The notes: generated from the letters alone by a model not told the origin. Numbered from the stretch's first letter, positions 1 to 8,418 are shown. The stretch is DNA of 64,000 nucleotides from Streptomyces sp. NRRL F-4489 (GCF_001509485.1 NZ_LLZI01000213.1:1-64000); one strand, 5' to 3'. Translations and numbers: made by a program.

Positions 1-956
1 GCGCGGGCCGCCGCCGTGGTGGCCGACGGCCAGACGCGGTCCAGGGCGGCGTTCAGGGCCGCGCCGACCAGCACCGCGAAGGCCGACACGCCGATCCACA
101 GCAGGACCGCGATCGGGGCGGCCAGCGAGCCGTAGACGGACGGGCCCTCGACGGCCGTGGTGAGGTAGAGGCGGAGCAGGAAGCTGCCGAGGATCCAGAT
201 GGCCAGCGCGGCGACGGCACCCGGGATGTCCTCGCGCCACGGCGACCGGACCGGTACGGAGACGTGGTAGAGCGTGGTGAGGAAGGCGATGGAGAGCACC
301 ACGACCACCGGCCAGTACAGGACGCGGATGGCGACCTCACTGGCGGGCAGCCAGCCGACCACGACGTCCGGGCCGGCGACCATCAGCGGGAAGGCGATCG
401 CGCCGGCCGCGAGCGCGGCGACGTAGAGCGCGAAGGACAGCAGCCGGGTCCGGACGATACCGCGGCGGCCCTCCAGCCCGTACATGATCGTGATGGTGTC
501 GACGAAGACGTTCAGGGCCCGGGAGCCGGACCACAGGGCGATGGCGAAGCCCAGCGAGATGACGTCGGGGCGGTGGCCGGTGAAGACGTCGTCGAGCAGC
601 GGGCGGGCGATCTCGTCGACACCGCGGCCGGACAGGACGGTGCCGGCGGCGTGCAGCAGGTGGGTGCGGAACCGCTCCAGGGTGGCGTGGCCGACCCACG
701 GCTCGGTGTAGCCCAGGACGCCGAGCAGGCCCAGGATCAGCGGCGGCAGGGACAGCAGGCACCAGAAGGCGGCCTCGGCGGCCAGGCCGGTGACGCGGTA
801 GCGCATGCAGGCGGCGACCACGTCCTTCAGCAGCAGCCAGGCCAGCCGGCGGCGGGAGGCGTCGCGGTAGCGGACCCGGGCGCGGGCGCGGGTCCGCCGG
901 CCCCGGGGCGGTCCCTGCGGGCCGCGCGGTCCGGTCGGTTCGTTCGGCGGCTGCAC
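1..956 (-). CDS. YihY/virulence factor BrkB family membrane protein (3' end beyond window)
   Basis: The minus strand stays open from about 992 down to base 1, and the C-terminus lies outside the window. The translation has YihY/BrkB character: hydrophobic helices, a conserved stretch around SLGFAIALWSGSRALNVF, and near the left edge EGPSVYGSLAAPIAVLLWI. This family consists of multi-pass inner-membrane proteins of unclear function, once thought to be RNase BN. I chose the GTG at 956; an AAGGAG abuts it, which is too close for an ideal Shine-Dalgarno, and an in-frame ATG at 992 would overlap the divergent aidB-like gene. The N-terminus is Arg/Pro-rich and probably cytoplasmic. The family call is good; the start is uncertain. 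Confidence 0.8.
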   Translation of the reverse strand, partial: MQPPNEPTGPRGPQGPPRGRRTRARARVRYRDASRRRLAWLLLKDVVAACMRYRVTGLAAEAAFWCLLSLPPLILGLLGVLGYTEPWVGHATLERFRTHLLHAAGTVLSGRGVDEIARPLLDDVFTGHRPDVISLGFAIALWSGSRALNVFVDTITIMYGLEGRRGIVRTRLLSFALYVAALAAGAIAFPLMVAGPDVVVGWLPASEVAIRVLYWPVVVVLSIAFLTTLYHVSVPVRSPWREDIPGAVAALAIWILGSFLLRLYLTTAVEGPSVYGSLAAPIAVLLWIGVSAFAVLVGAALNAALDRVWPSATTAAAR

Positions 957-974
957 CTCCTTACCGTATCGGGC

Positions 975-2624
975 ATGGCACCTACCACACATGGCACGCA
1001 TACCGTGACGAACCAGCCGCCGCCGCTGACCGGCTACGACGTCTTCGCCGCCGACCCGGCGCTCACCGAGGGGGTGGCCCGGTACGTCGCCGCGGAGCAC
1101 CTCGGCGAGGCGCGGGAGGAGCTGGGCCGGCTGGGGCGGGCGGCCGGCTCCGCCCAGGCGCAGTGCTGGGGCGCGCAGGCCAACGCGTACCCGCCGGTGC
1201 TGCGCACCCACGACCGCTACGGCCACCGGATCGACGAGGTGGAGTTCCACCCGGCCTGGCACCGGCTGCTCGGGCACGCGGTCGGGGCCGGGCTGACCGG
1301 CGCCTGGACGCGCCCGCACGGCCATCTGCGGCGCACCGCGGGGTTCCTGGTGTGGACGCAGGTGGAGGCCGGGCACGGCTGCCCGCTGTCGATGACCCAC
1401 GCGGCGGTGCCGGCGCTGCGGGCCGAACCGGAGCTGGCGGCGGTCTGGGAGCCGCTGCTGACCTCGCCGGTGTACGACGCGGAGCTGCGGCCGGCCGCGC
1501 GGAAGGCGGGCGCGCTGGCGGGGATGGCGATGACCGAGAAGCAGGGCGGCAGCGACGTACGGGCCAACACCACCCGCGCCGAGCCGCTGGCGGCGGACGG
1601 CGAGTACGTCCTGACCGGCCACAAGTGGTTCTGCTCGGCGCCGATGTCGGACGCGTTCCTGGTGCTGGCCCAGGCGCCCGGCGGGCTGACCTGCTTCCTG
1701 CTGCCGCGGGTGCTGCCGGACGGCACCCGGAACGCGTTCCGCCTCCAGCGGCTGAAGGACAAGCTCGGCAACCGCTCGAACGCCTCGGCGGAGGTGGAGT
1801 TCGACGGGCGGACCTGGGCGCGCCGGGTCGGCGAGGAGGGGCGCGGGCTGGCGGCGATCATCGGGATGGTGGCGGCGACCCGGCTGGACTGCGTCACCGC
1901 GTCGGCGGCGGTGATGCGGCAGGCGGTGGCGCAGGCGCTGCACCACACCGCGTACCGGGAGGCGTTCGGCCGCCGGCTGGCCGACCAGCCGCTGATGCGG
2001 AACGTGCTGGCCGATCTGGCGCTGGAGTCGGAGGCGGCGACCACGCTGGCGCTGCGGCTGGCCGCGGCGTACGACGGTGGCACCGAGCGGGACCGGGCCC
2101 TGCTGCGGCTGGCGGTGCCGGCGGCCAAGTACTGGGTGACCAAGCGGTGCACGCCGGTGGTCGCGGAGGCGCTGGAGTGCCTGGGCGGCAACGGCTACGT
2201 GGAGGAGTCGGGGCTGCCGCGGCTGCTGCGGGAGGCGCCGCTGAACTCGATCTGGGAGGGCTCGGGCAACGTCCAGGCGCTGGACGTGCTGCGGGCGCTG
2301 CGGCGGGAGCCGGCGGCGCTGGACGCGTATCTGACCGAGATCGGGGCCGCGCGGGGCGCCGACCACCGGCTGGACCGGGCGATCCGGGGACTGCTGACCG
2401 AACTCGCCGACCTGGCCGGCGCGGAGGCGCGGGCCCGGCGGCTGGCGGAGCGGATGGCGCTGGTGCTCCAGGGGGCGCTGCTGGTGCGGTACGCGCCGCC
2501 GGAGGTGGCGGACGCGTTCTGCGCGGCGCGGCTGGGGGGCGACGCGGGGGCGGCGTTCGGGACCCTGCCGCACACGCTGGGGCTGGCGGCGATCGCGGAG
2601 CGGGCGCGACCGGTGGCGGAGTAG
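975..2624 (+). CDS. AidB-like acyl-CoA dehydrogenase
   Basis: This 549-residue flavoprotein matches the length of E. coli AidB (about 540). Family-typical stretches are AGMAMTEKQGGSDVRANTT (FAD/substrate region), the GHKWFCSAPMSDAFLVLAQ strand, KDKLGNRSNAS, and a C-terminal ECLGGNGYVEESGLPRL with the helical tail of the AidB branch. AidB proteins bind FAD and DNA and are tied to alkylation stress; enzymatic activity on acyl-CoA is weak or unknown, so DNA protection is only a family inference. No Shine-Dalgarno precedes the ATG, but TACCGT lies 7 bases upstream, as expected for a -10 box of a leaderless transcript. The long open frame upstream of 975 is antisense to the YihY gene and is not part of the protein. 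Confidence 0.88.
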   Translation: MAPTTHGTHTVTNQPPPLTGYDVFAADPALTEGVARYVAAEHLGEAREELGRLGRAAGSAQAQCWGAQANAYPPVLRTHDRYGHRIDEVEFHPAWHRLLGHAVGAGLTGAWTRPHGHLRRTAGFLVWTQVEAGHGCPLSMTHAAVPALRAEPELAAVWEPLLTSPVYDAELRPAARKAGALAGMAMTEKQGGSDVRANTTRAEPLAADGEYVLTGHKWFCSAPMSDAFLVLAQAPGGLTCFLLPRVLPDGTRNAFRLQRLKDKLGNRSNASAEVEFDGRTWARRVGEEGRGLAAIIGMVAATRLDCVTASAAVMRQAVAQALHHTAYREAFGRRLADQPLMRNVLADLALESEAATTLALRLAAAYDGGTERDRALLRLAVPAAKYWVTKRCTPVVAEALECLGGNGYVEESGLPRLLREAPLNSIWEGSGNVQALDVLRALRREPAALDAYLTEIGAARGADHRLDRAIRGLLTELADLAGAEARARRLAERMALVLQGALLVRYAPPEVADAFCAARLGGDAGAAFGTLPHTLGLAAIAERARPVAE

Positions 2625-2625
2625 C

Positions 2626-2650
2626 AACTCCCCTCGGAACCGGGGGAGTT
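2626..2650 (+). terminator. Hairpin terminator after the aidB-like gene
   Basis: Arms AACTCCCC and GGGGAGTT, with an inner CGG/CCG pairing and a small bulge, start two bases after the stop codon. There is no T-run, as is usual in Streptomyces. Confidence 0.6.
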
Positions 2651-3025
2651 CGGGGCGCGGCGGCGGTTCCGCGTCCTCCGCCCGGAGCCGTCAGCAGCTG
2701 GCTCCGGACGGGGGGCGGGACAGGGGACAACCGCCGCCGCGCCGGGCTGGGAGCGGTGCCGCGCCGACTCGGCACCGGTCCCGGTCTTCAGGGCCGCCGG
2801 GCCGGGCGCGGCGCGGTGCGTCCGCGCCGCGCCGCGGCGGTGGCCACGGCGTTGCCGGCGTCCGGCGCGTCCGGCCGGACGCCGGCCAGGACGCCCGACG
2901 ACACGGGCGGCCGATCGCGTCTCCGGCGGGCACCGGCGGGTTCTCCGTCGGGTGACCGGCGAATCCTCCGGCGGGGGACGCCATCGGCCGCTGGGACCAG
3001 GTTTGCCCCGGGGCGTCATAGGCCA

Positions 3026-3044
3026 CAACGGTTGCATTCCGTTG
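3026..3044. promoter_or_regulatory. Palindrome upstream of the GAF regulator gene
   Basis: CAACGG, 7 bases (TTGCATT), CCGTTG form a perfect 6-bp inverted repeat about 100 bases before the regulator start, in the only locally AT-richer part of the 2651-3143 spacer. It could be an autoregulatory operator or overlap a promoter. The rest of that 490-base spacer is featureless GC-rich sequence to my reading. Confidence 0.35.
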
Positions 3045-3143
3045 CAGCGGATCTGCGCAAGGGGCTCTCCTCCGGCGGCCGCTGACGGCACGATGGGCGC
3101 ATCCCGGGGAGGGGCCGGAAGCAAGGGCACGACGGAGAGCGGT

Positions 3144-4493
3144 GTGAGGCAGAGACCGAGCGACAGGGCCGGGGCGGTGGCCGCCGGCCGGGCGGGCGGC
3201 GGACTCGAGGGCGCGGTGCGGTCGGCGCGGGATATCCGCGAGACCGCGCGGCGGCTCGCGGTGGTGCACGAGGGGGTGCTGGCCGGCGATCCGCCCGAGG
3301 CCGGCCGGGAGGCGCCGCGCGCGGTGATCGGCGAGTCCTGGCGGCGGGTGCTGGACCGCGGGGTGGACCCGGAGCGGGGCCGCGACCAGCGGCCGCTGTC
3401 GGTCGCCGAGCTGGAGTCCCGGCGGCAGCGGTCGCAGCTGGCGGCGGTGCTGCCGGTGCTGGGCGGCGGGCTGCTGCCGACCGCCGACGCGGCCCAGCAG
3501 ATCATGGTCGTCACCGACGCCGAGGGGCGGGTGCTGTGGCGGGAGGGCAGCGCCCCGATCCGGCGGATGGCCGACCGGCTGGGCTTCGACAAGGGCGCGG
3601 ACTGGACGGAGGGGACGGTCGGCACCAACGCGATCGGCACCGCGCTGGTGGCCCGCAGCCCGGTGCTGGTGCACTCCGCCGAGCACTTCGTGCGCAGCCA
3701 CCAGCAGTGGACGTGCGCGGCGGCGCCGCTGCACGATCCGCGGGACGGGCGGCTGCTGGGCACGGTGGACCTCAGCGGCCCGGCGCACTCCTTCCACCCG
3801 ACGACGCTGGCGCTGGTGTCGGCGGTGGCCCGGCTGGCCGAGGGCGAGCTGCGGGCCCGCCACCACGCGGCGCTGGAGCGGCTGCGGGCCAGCGCGGCGC
3901 CGGTGCTGGCGCGGCTCGGCGGGCGGGCGCTGGCGGTCGATCCGCACGGCTGGACGGCGGCGGTGGCGGGGATGGCCCCGCCGGCCCGGGTGGCGCTGCC
4001 GAAGAAGCCGGCGGCCGGGCCGCTGTGGCTGCCGCGGTACGGCATGTGCGCGCTGGAGCCGCTGCCGGGCGGCTGGCTGATCCGGCTCGGCCGCCCGGAG
4101 CCGGTGCCCGGGCCGCACCGGGTCGTCCTGGATCTGGGCGGGCCCGGCGAACCGGCCGTGACGGTCTCCGGGCCGGCCGGCGGCTGGTCGCACCCGCTGA
4201 CCCCGCGCCACGCCGAGCTGCTGTTCGTACTGGCCGCCCACCCGGGCGGGCGCAGCGCCGCCGAGCTGGCCCGGGACCTCTTCGGCGACGGCGGGCGGAC
4301 GGTCACGGTCCGGGCCGAGATGTCCCGGCTGCGCCGCCATCTGGCGGGCGTGCTGGCGCACCGCCCGTACCGCTTCGCGGACGGTGTGGAGGTGGAACTC
4401 CGGCTCCCGGACCGCCCGCTGGAGCTGCTGCCGCACTCCACGGCCCCGGCGGTCCTGGCGGCCCGGCGGACGGGGGCGGGGCGGCCGGGGTGA
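3144..4493 (+). CDS. GAF-domain transcriptional regulator (AcoR-like sensor, winged-helix C-terminus)
   Basis: The GTG at 3144 has GGAG six bases upstream and gives a 449-residue protein; an in-frame ATG at 3093 is an alternative. The middle holds the sequence WTEGTVGTNAIGTAL, which is diagnostic of the GAF sensor domain in AcoR-type activators, followed by HSAEHFVRSHQQWTCAAAPL. There is no sigma-54 AAA+ domain. The C-terminal 90 residues (LTPRHAELLFVLAAHPGGRS to RLRRHLAGVL) look like a winged-helix DNA-binding domain. Streptomyces has many such GAF/winged-helix regulators, some controlling aldehyde or alcohol dehydrogenase genes. The ligand and targets cannot be read here; a palindrome lies about 100 bases upstream. 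Confidence 0.78.
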   Translation: MRQRPSDRAGAVAAGRAGGGLEGAVRSARDIRETARRLAVVHEGVLAGDPPEAGREAPRAVIGESWRRVLDRGVDPERGRDQRPLSVAELESRRQRSQLAAVLPVLGGGLLPTADAAQQIMVVTDAEGRVLWREGSAPIRRMADRLGFDKGADWTEGTVGTNAIGTALVARSPVLVHSAEHFVRSHQQWTCAAAPLHDPRDGRLLGTVDLSGPAHSFHPTTLALVSAVARLAEGELRARHHAALERLRASAAPVLARLGGRALAVDPHGWTAAVAGMAPPARVALPKKPAAGPLWLPRYGMCALEPLPGGWLIRLGRPEPVPGPHRVVLDLGGPGEPAVTVSGPAGGWSHPLTPRHAELLFVLAAHPGGRSAAELARDLFGDGGRTVTVRAEMSRLRRHLAGVLAHRPYRFADGVEVELRLPDRPLELLPHSTAPAVLAARRTGAGRPG

Positions 4494-4736
4494 CGCCCGG
4501 GGCGGCCCCGGCCCGGTCGGCCTTGGGATCGGCGTCCCAGCAGGTGGACGGATCGGTCCGTGATGTGGCGGGGCCGGCGGGGCGTACGGGCGGGGGGCCG
4601 GGGCGGGCCGCACGGCGTACGGCTCACCGGGCCGGGCGACGCCCGCGGTCCGACCCGTGCAACGTCCGCGAACCGGCCCCGTCCAGGCTCCGGACCGCCG
4701 CCCCCGCCCCCTCCCCCGATGTGATGTCCTGGCCCC

Positions 4737-5327
4737 ATGAGCCACACCGTCACCACCTGGTACCTCCACCAGACCGCGCGGTCGGACCTCGCGCCGGCCG
4801 CGGCGCCGCCCGCCGGTGCGGAGCTGCGGATCGTCCGGTCCGCGATACCCTCGCCCGAATTCAGCCGGTTCCTCTATACGGCGGTCGGCGGGGACATCCT
4901 GTGGACCGACCGGCTGGACTGGCCGTACGCGCGCTGGGCCGAGCATCTGGAGCGGCCAGGGACCGAGACCTGGGTGGCGTATCTGCGCGGGACGCCCGCC
5001 GGGTTCATCGAACTCGCGGCCAGCGGGGACGGGTCGGTGGAAATCGCCTACTTCGGACTACTGCCGGCCTTCCGGGGGCAGCGGATCGGCGGCCATCTGC
5101 TGGAGTTCGGGACCGCGCGCGCCTGGGATCTGGCCGAGCGGTGGCCGGGGCTGCCGGAGACCACCCGGGTCTGGGTGCACACCTGCAGCGACGACGGGCC
5201 GCACGCGCGGGCCAATTACGAGCGGCGCGGCTTCCGCGTCTACGAGACCACGGTGACCGAGGAACCGGAGCTTCCCATGCCCGGCCCGTGGCCCGGCGCC
5301 GGACCGCTGCCGGCCGCCGCGGAGTGA
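4737..5327 (+). CDS. GNAT family N-acetyltransferase
   Basis: This 196-residue protein has the GNAT core: AYFGLLPAFRGQRIGGHLLE matches the acetyl-CoA-binding Q/RxxGxG/A motif, followed by VWVHTCSDDGPHARANYERRGFRVYE, the usual strand 6-7 region with the N-x-YERRGF signature. It should transfer an acyl group from acetyl-CoA to an amine of a small molecule or protein; the substrate is not evident. It is monocistronic, with 240 bases of featureless GC-rich spacer upstream and the sulfate operon leader downstream. The ATG at 4737 is used because the upstream frame is low-complexity and non-conserved. Confidence 0.85.
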   Translation: MSHTVTTWYLHQTARSDLAPAAAPPAGAELRIVRSAIPSPEFSRFLYTAVGGDILWTDRLDWPYARWAEHLERPGTETWVAYLRGTPAGFIELAASGDGSVEIAYFGLLPAFRGQRIGGHLLEFGTARAWDLAERWPGLPETTRVWVHTCSDDGPHARANYERRGFRVYETTVTEEPELPMPGPWPGAGPLPAAAE

Positions 5328-5435
5328 ACCGTTCCGCCCCCGCCCGCCAGGGCCGGGGGCGCCACCGGCGGATCCGCCCGCGCCCCGCGCACCGGCCCGG
5401 CCGTACGCCCGCCGGAACGTGACGGGCGCCACACC

Positions 5436-5452
5436 GTCTCGCAGTACGAGAC
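5436..5452. promoter_or_regulatory. Palindrome in the promoter region of the sulfate assimilation operon
   Basis: GTCTCG, 5 bases (CAGTA), CGAGAC form a perfect inverted repeat about 63 bases before the leader peptide. TTGTCC at 5457 may be a -35 element just downstream. The position suits an operator for a sulfur-responsive regulator, though none is encoded next to it. Confidence 0.45.
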
Positions 5453-5514
5453 CATCTTGTCCATATCCTGGATGACGGTGGACTGGCCGGAGAGCGCCGT
5501 GCCACGCTTCCGTC

Positions 5515-5598
5515 ATGTCCAGAGCTGGAATTGCCTTGGTGAGTCGGCGGCACGTCGACCTCGGCCGCATGTCCAGCGCCATTTGTCGGGCGGGCTGA
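5515..5598 (+). CDS. Leader peptide of the sulfate assimilation operon (27 aa)
   Basis: An ATG at 5515 opens a 27-codon frame that ends at TGA 5596-5598 and contains SRRHVDLGRMSSAIC. That pattern (SRRHxDL...SAxC near the end) is recognisable from the short putative leader peptides before cysteine and sulfur genes in actinobacteria. A single Cys codon (TGT, rare at this GC) sits four codons before the stop. The stretch between it and sir (5599-5817) is non-coding and can fold into strong hairpins. I infer ribosome-mediated sensing of cysteine supply: stalling at the Cys codon would change folding downstream. The peptide itself probably has no other job. Confidence 0.72.
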   Translation: MSRAGIALVSRRHVDLGRMSSAICRAG

Positions 5599-5693
5599 CG
5601 CCGCGCGACCAGGGCCCGCCCTGCGTACCGCACAGCATTCAGCACCACCGCTTCGCACGTCGTCCCCATCGTCGCGGACGCGCCTGAACCCCC

Positions 5694-5758
5694 GACCTGC
5701 GCAAGCCCACCGGACGACGCGCCCACGCGCGCCGCGCTCCGGTGCGTCCGCGCAGGTC
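5694..5758 (+). promoter_or_regulatory. Nested hairpin in the sir leader (possible attenuator/antiterminator)
   Basis: GACCTGCGC (5694) pairs with GCGCAGGTC (5750), and inside it CACCGGA (5708) pairs with TCCGGTG (5738), leaving symmetrical 5-base internal loops. It lies about 95 bases after the leader peptide stop and just before a second, terminator-like hairpin. Confidence 0.5.
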
Positions 5759-5761
5759 ATC

Positions 5762-5789
5762 GGGGGTGCACCGCGCCCTCCGCACCCCC
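5762..5789 (+). terminator. Terminator-like hairpin before sir
   Basis: GGGGGTGC, a 12-base loop and GCACCCCC are followed by C and TTT, ending 28 bases before the sir ATG. With the leader peptide and the preceding nested hairpin it completes the layout of a transcription attenuator. It might also affect access to the AAGGA Shine-Dalgarno at about 5803. Confidence 0.5.
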
Positions 5790-5817
5790 CTTTGAGCCGC
5801 CCAGAAGGACGTAGCCC

Positions 5818-7512
5818 ATGGCCGCCAACCCGGACCTCCCCTCCGCCACGACCCGCCGCAAGGCCGGCCGCCACCGCGGCGAGGGCCAGTGGGCCGTTGG
5901 CCACTTCACGCCGCTCAACGGCAACGAGCAGTTCAAGAAGGACGATGACGGTCTCAATGTGCGGACACGCATTGAGACGATCTACTCCAAGGCCGGTTTC
6001 GACTCCATCGACCCCAACGACCTGCGCGGCCGGATGCGTTGGTGGGGCCTGTACACCCAGCGCAAGCCCGGGATCGACGGCGGCAAGACCGCGGTGCTGG
6101 AGCCCGAGGAGCTGGACGACAAGTACTTCATGCTGCGGGTGCGCATCGACGGCGGCCGGCTCACCGTCGCCCAGCTGCGCGCCATCGGCGAGGTCTCCGA
6201 GCAGTACGCCCGCGGCACCGCGGACATCACCGACCGGCAGAACATCCAGCTGCACTGGGTGCGCATCGAGGACGTGCCCGCCATCTGGGAGAAGCTGGAG
6301 GGCGTCGGGCTGTCCACGACCGAGGCGTGCGGCGACTGCCCGCGCGTGATCATCGGTTCCCCGGTCGCCGGGATCGCGGCCGACGAGATCATCGACGGCA
6401 CCCCGGCCGTGGACGAGATCCACGAGCGCTACATCGGCAGCAAGGAATTCTCCAACCTCCCGCGGAAGTTCAAGACCGCGATCTCCGGCTCGCCCGTCCA
6501 GGACGTGGTGCACGAGATCAACGACGTGGCGTTCGTCGGCGTGGTCCACCCCGAGCACGGGCCGGGCTTCGACCTGTGGGTCGGCGGCGGCCTGTCCACC
6601 AACCCCAAGCTGGCGCAGCGGCTGGGCACCTGGGTGCCGCTCGACGAGGTCGCCGACGTCTGGGCCGGTGTGGTCGGCATCTTCCGCGACTACGGCTACC
6701 GCCGCCTGCGCACCCGCGCCCGGCTGAAGTTCCTGATGGCCGACTGGGGCCCGGAGAAGTTCCGCCGGATCCTGGAGGACGAGTACCTCCAGCGCAAGCT
6801 GGTCGACGGCCCGGCGCCGGCCGAGCCCGTGCAGAAGTGGCGCGACCACATCGGCGTCCACCGCCAGCAGGACGGCCGCTTCTACGTCGGCTTCGCCCCG
6901 CGCGTCGGCCGGGTCGACGGCACCACCCTCACCAAGATCGCCGAACTCGCCGCGGCGCACGGCTCCGACCGGCTGCGCACCACCGTCGAGCAGAAGATGA
7001 TCATCCTCGATGTCGCGCCCGAGCAGGTCGACGGCCTGGTGGCGGGGCTGGAGGCGCTGGACTTCCAGGTCAGCCCCTCGCCGTTCCGGCGCGGCACGAT
7101 GGCCTGCACCGGTATCGAGTTCTGCAAGCTCGCCATCGTCGAGACCAAGGGCCGCGGCGCGTCGCTCATCGACGAACTGGAGCGCCGGCTCCCGGACTTC
7201 GACGAGCCGATCACCATCAACCTCAACGGCTGCCCCAACGCCTGCGCCCGCATCCAGGTCGCGGACATCGGCCTCAAGGGCCAGCTGGTGCTGGACGCCA
7301 ACGGCGAGCAGGTCGAGGGCTACCAGGTCCACCTGGGCGGCGCGCTGGGCCTGGAGCCCGGCTTCGGCCGCAAGGTCCGCGGCCTGAAGGTGACCGCCGA
7401 CGAACTGCCCGACTACATCGAGCGGGTGCTGCGCGCCTTCCAGGCGCAGCGCGCCGAGGGCGAGCGGTTCGCCACCTGGGCGGCGCGTGCCGAAGAGGGT
7501 GCGTTGAAGTGA
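5818..7512 (+). CDS. sir: Sulfite reductase (ferredoxin), siroheme and [4Fe-4S] protein
   Basis: This 564-residue assimilatory sulfite reductase takes six electrons from ferredoxin to turn sulfite into sulfide for cysteine synthesis. Two nitrite/sulfite reductase repeats are visible. The [4Fe-4S] ligands are Cys430 and Cys436 (ACTGIEFCK) and Cys472 and Cys476 (GCPNAC). Tyr79 (GLYTQR) and Cys171 (TEACGDC) are 92 residues apart, the same spacing as the covalently linked Tyr-Cys pair of M. tuberculosis SirA, which favours sulfite over nitrite. The start has AAGGA upstream. It is the first full gene of the operon and overlaps the next gene by four bases. Confidence 0.95.
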   Translation: MAANPDLPSATTRRKAGRHRGEGQWAVGHFTPLNGNEQFKKDDDGLNVRTRIETIYSKAGFDSIDPNDLRGRMRWWGLYTQRKPGIDGGKTAVLEPEELDDKYFMLRVRIDGGRLTVAQLRAIGEVSEQYARGTADITDRQNIQLHWVRIEDVPAIWEKLEGVGLSTTEACGDCPRVIIGSPVAGIAADEIIDGTPAVDEIHERYIGSKEFSNLPRKFKTAISGSPVQDVVHEINDVAFVGVVHPEHGPGFDLWVGGGLSTNPKLAQRLGTWVPLDEVADVWAGVVGIFRDYGYRRLRTRARLKFLMADWGPEKFRRILEDEYLQRKLVDGPAPAEPVQKWRDHIGVHRQQDGRFYVGFAPRVGRVDGTTLTKIAELAAAHGSDRLRTTVEQKMIILDVAPEQVDGLVAGLEALDFQVSPSPFRRGTMACTGIEFCKLAIVETKGRGASLIDELERRLPDFDEPITINLNGCPNACARIQVADIGLKGQLVLDANGEQVEGYQVHLGGALGLEPGFGRKVRGLKVTADELPDYIERVLRAFQAQRAEGERFATWAARAEEGALK

Positions 7513-7709
7513 GTGAGCGCGCCGCGCCGTTCTACTGCCCGTACTGCGGGGACGAGGACCTGCGGCCTTCCGAGGAGGGCCACGGGGCCTGGGAGTGCCG
7601 GGCGTGCAGCCGGGCCTTCCGGCTGAAGTTCCTCGGCCTGCTGGCCCCCGGGGCCGCGGGTCCCGCCCCTTCCGCAGCCCCTTCCGCTTCCGACGGAGGT
7701 ACGCCGTGA
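7509..7709 (+). CDS. Small zinc-ribbon-like protein of the sulfate operon (66 aa)
   Basis: A GTG start sits inside the sir stop (GTGA), and the gene ends with a GTGA overlap into cysH, so it is translationally coupled on both sides. The protein has two CxxC knuckles, YCPYCGDEDL and WECRACSRAF, typical of a zinc ribbon, then a short Ala/Pro-rich tail. A small gene of this size occupies the same place between sir and cysH in S. coelicolor. Function is unknown; a role in iron-sulfur or siroheme handling or in binding Sir is plausible, but nothing in the sequence shows it. Confidence 0.82.
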   Translation: MSERAAPFYCPYCGDEDLRPSEEGHGAWECRACSRAFRLKFLGLLAPGAAGPAPSAAPSASDGGTP

Positions 7710-8395
7710 CCACCGCAACCGACCTTCAGCGCCTCGCCGAGCAGGCGGGCCGCGACCTGGAGGACGCGCCCGCCCTGGACATCCTCCGGTGGGCCGCGGA
7801 GACCTTCGGCCCGCGCTTCTGCGTCACCTCCTCGATGGAGGACGCGGTCGTCGCGCACCTGGCCTCCCGGGCCTTCCCCGGGGTGGACGTGGTGTTCCTG
7901 GACACCGGCTACCACTTCCCGGAGACCATCGGCACCCGGGACGCGGTGGCGGCGGTGATGGACGTCAACGTCATCACCCTGACGCCCCGCCAGACGGTGG
8001 CGGAGCAGGACGCCGAGTACGGACCGAGGCTGCACGACCGCGACCCGGACCTGTGCTGCGCGCTGCGCAAGGTCAAGCCGCTGGAGGAGGGCCTGGCCGG
8101 CTACGACGCGTGGGCGACCGGCCTGCGCCGGGACGAGTCGCCGACCCGGGCGAACACCCCGGTCGTGGGCTGGGACGCCCGGCGGCGCAAGGTCAAGATC
8201 GCGCCGATCGCCCGCTGGACGCAGGCCGATGTGGACGCCTACGTCGCCGAGCACGGGGTGCTCACCAACCCGCTGCTGATGGACGGATACGCGTCCGTCG
8301 GCTGCGCGCCCTGCACCCGCCGGGTGGAGGCGGGCGAGGACGCGCGGGCCGGCCGCTGGGCCGGCACCACCAAGACCGAGTGCGGACTGCACTGA
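7706..8395 (+). CDS. cysH: Phosphoadenylyl/adenylyl-sulfate reductase
   Basis: This 229-residue reductase (GTG start, GGAGG seven bases upstream) makes sulfite from activated sulfate using thioredoxin-type electrons. It has the PP-loop-like SSMEDAVVAH stretch, DTGYHFPET, and the C-terminal ECGLH motif with catalytic Cys226. Cys117-Cys118 and the Cys200-x2-Cys203 pair are the four ligands of a [4Fe-4S] cluster, the mark of APS-preferring enzymes. Because a complete APS kinase gene follows, substrate choice (APS or PAPS) cannot be fixed from sequence; cluster-containing enzymes of some bacteria use both. It overlaps the zinc-ribbon gene and runs into cysC. Confidence 0.93.
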   Translation: MTTATDLQRLAEQAGRDLEDAPALDILRWAAETFGPRFCVTSSMEDAVVAHLASRAFPGVDVVFLDTGYHFPETIGTRDAVAAVMDVNVITLTPRQTVAEQDAEYGPRLHDRDPDLCCALRKVKPLEEGLAGYDAWATGLRRDESPTRANTPVVGWDARRRKVKIAPIARWTQADVDAYVAEHGVLTNPLLMDGYASVGCAPCTRRVEAGEDARAGRWAGTTKTECGLH

Positions 8396-8418
8396 TGGCG
8401 GAGTTTCAGGAGATACAG

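Noticed and set aside
264..974. Open + strand reading upstream of the aidB-like ATG (about 237 codons)
   Set aside because: It is antisense to the YihY coding region and has Asp/Gly/Gln/Arg composition typical of shadow frames.
1163..3085. Second + strand frame of 640 codons over the aidB-like gene
   Set aside because: Gly/Arg/Ala-rich shadow reading of the real gene in another frame.
5005..7713. Minus-strand open frame of about 900 codons across the acetyltransferase, leader and sir
   Set aside because: It has shadow composition, crosses unrelated genes and a real intergenic region, and lies opposite well-supported proteins.
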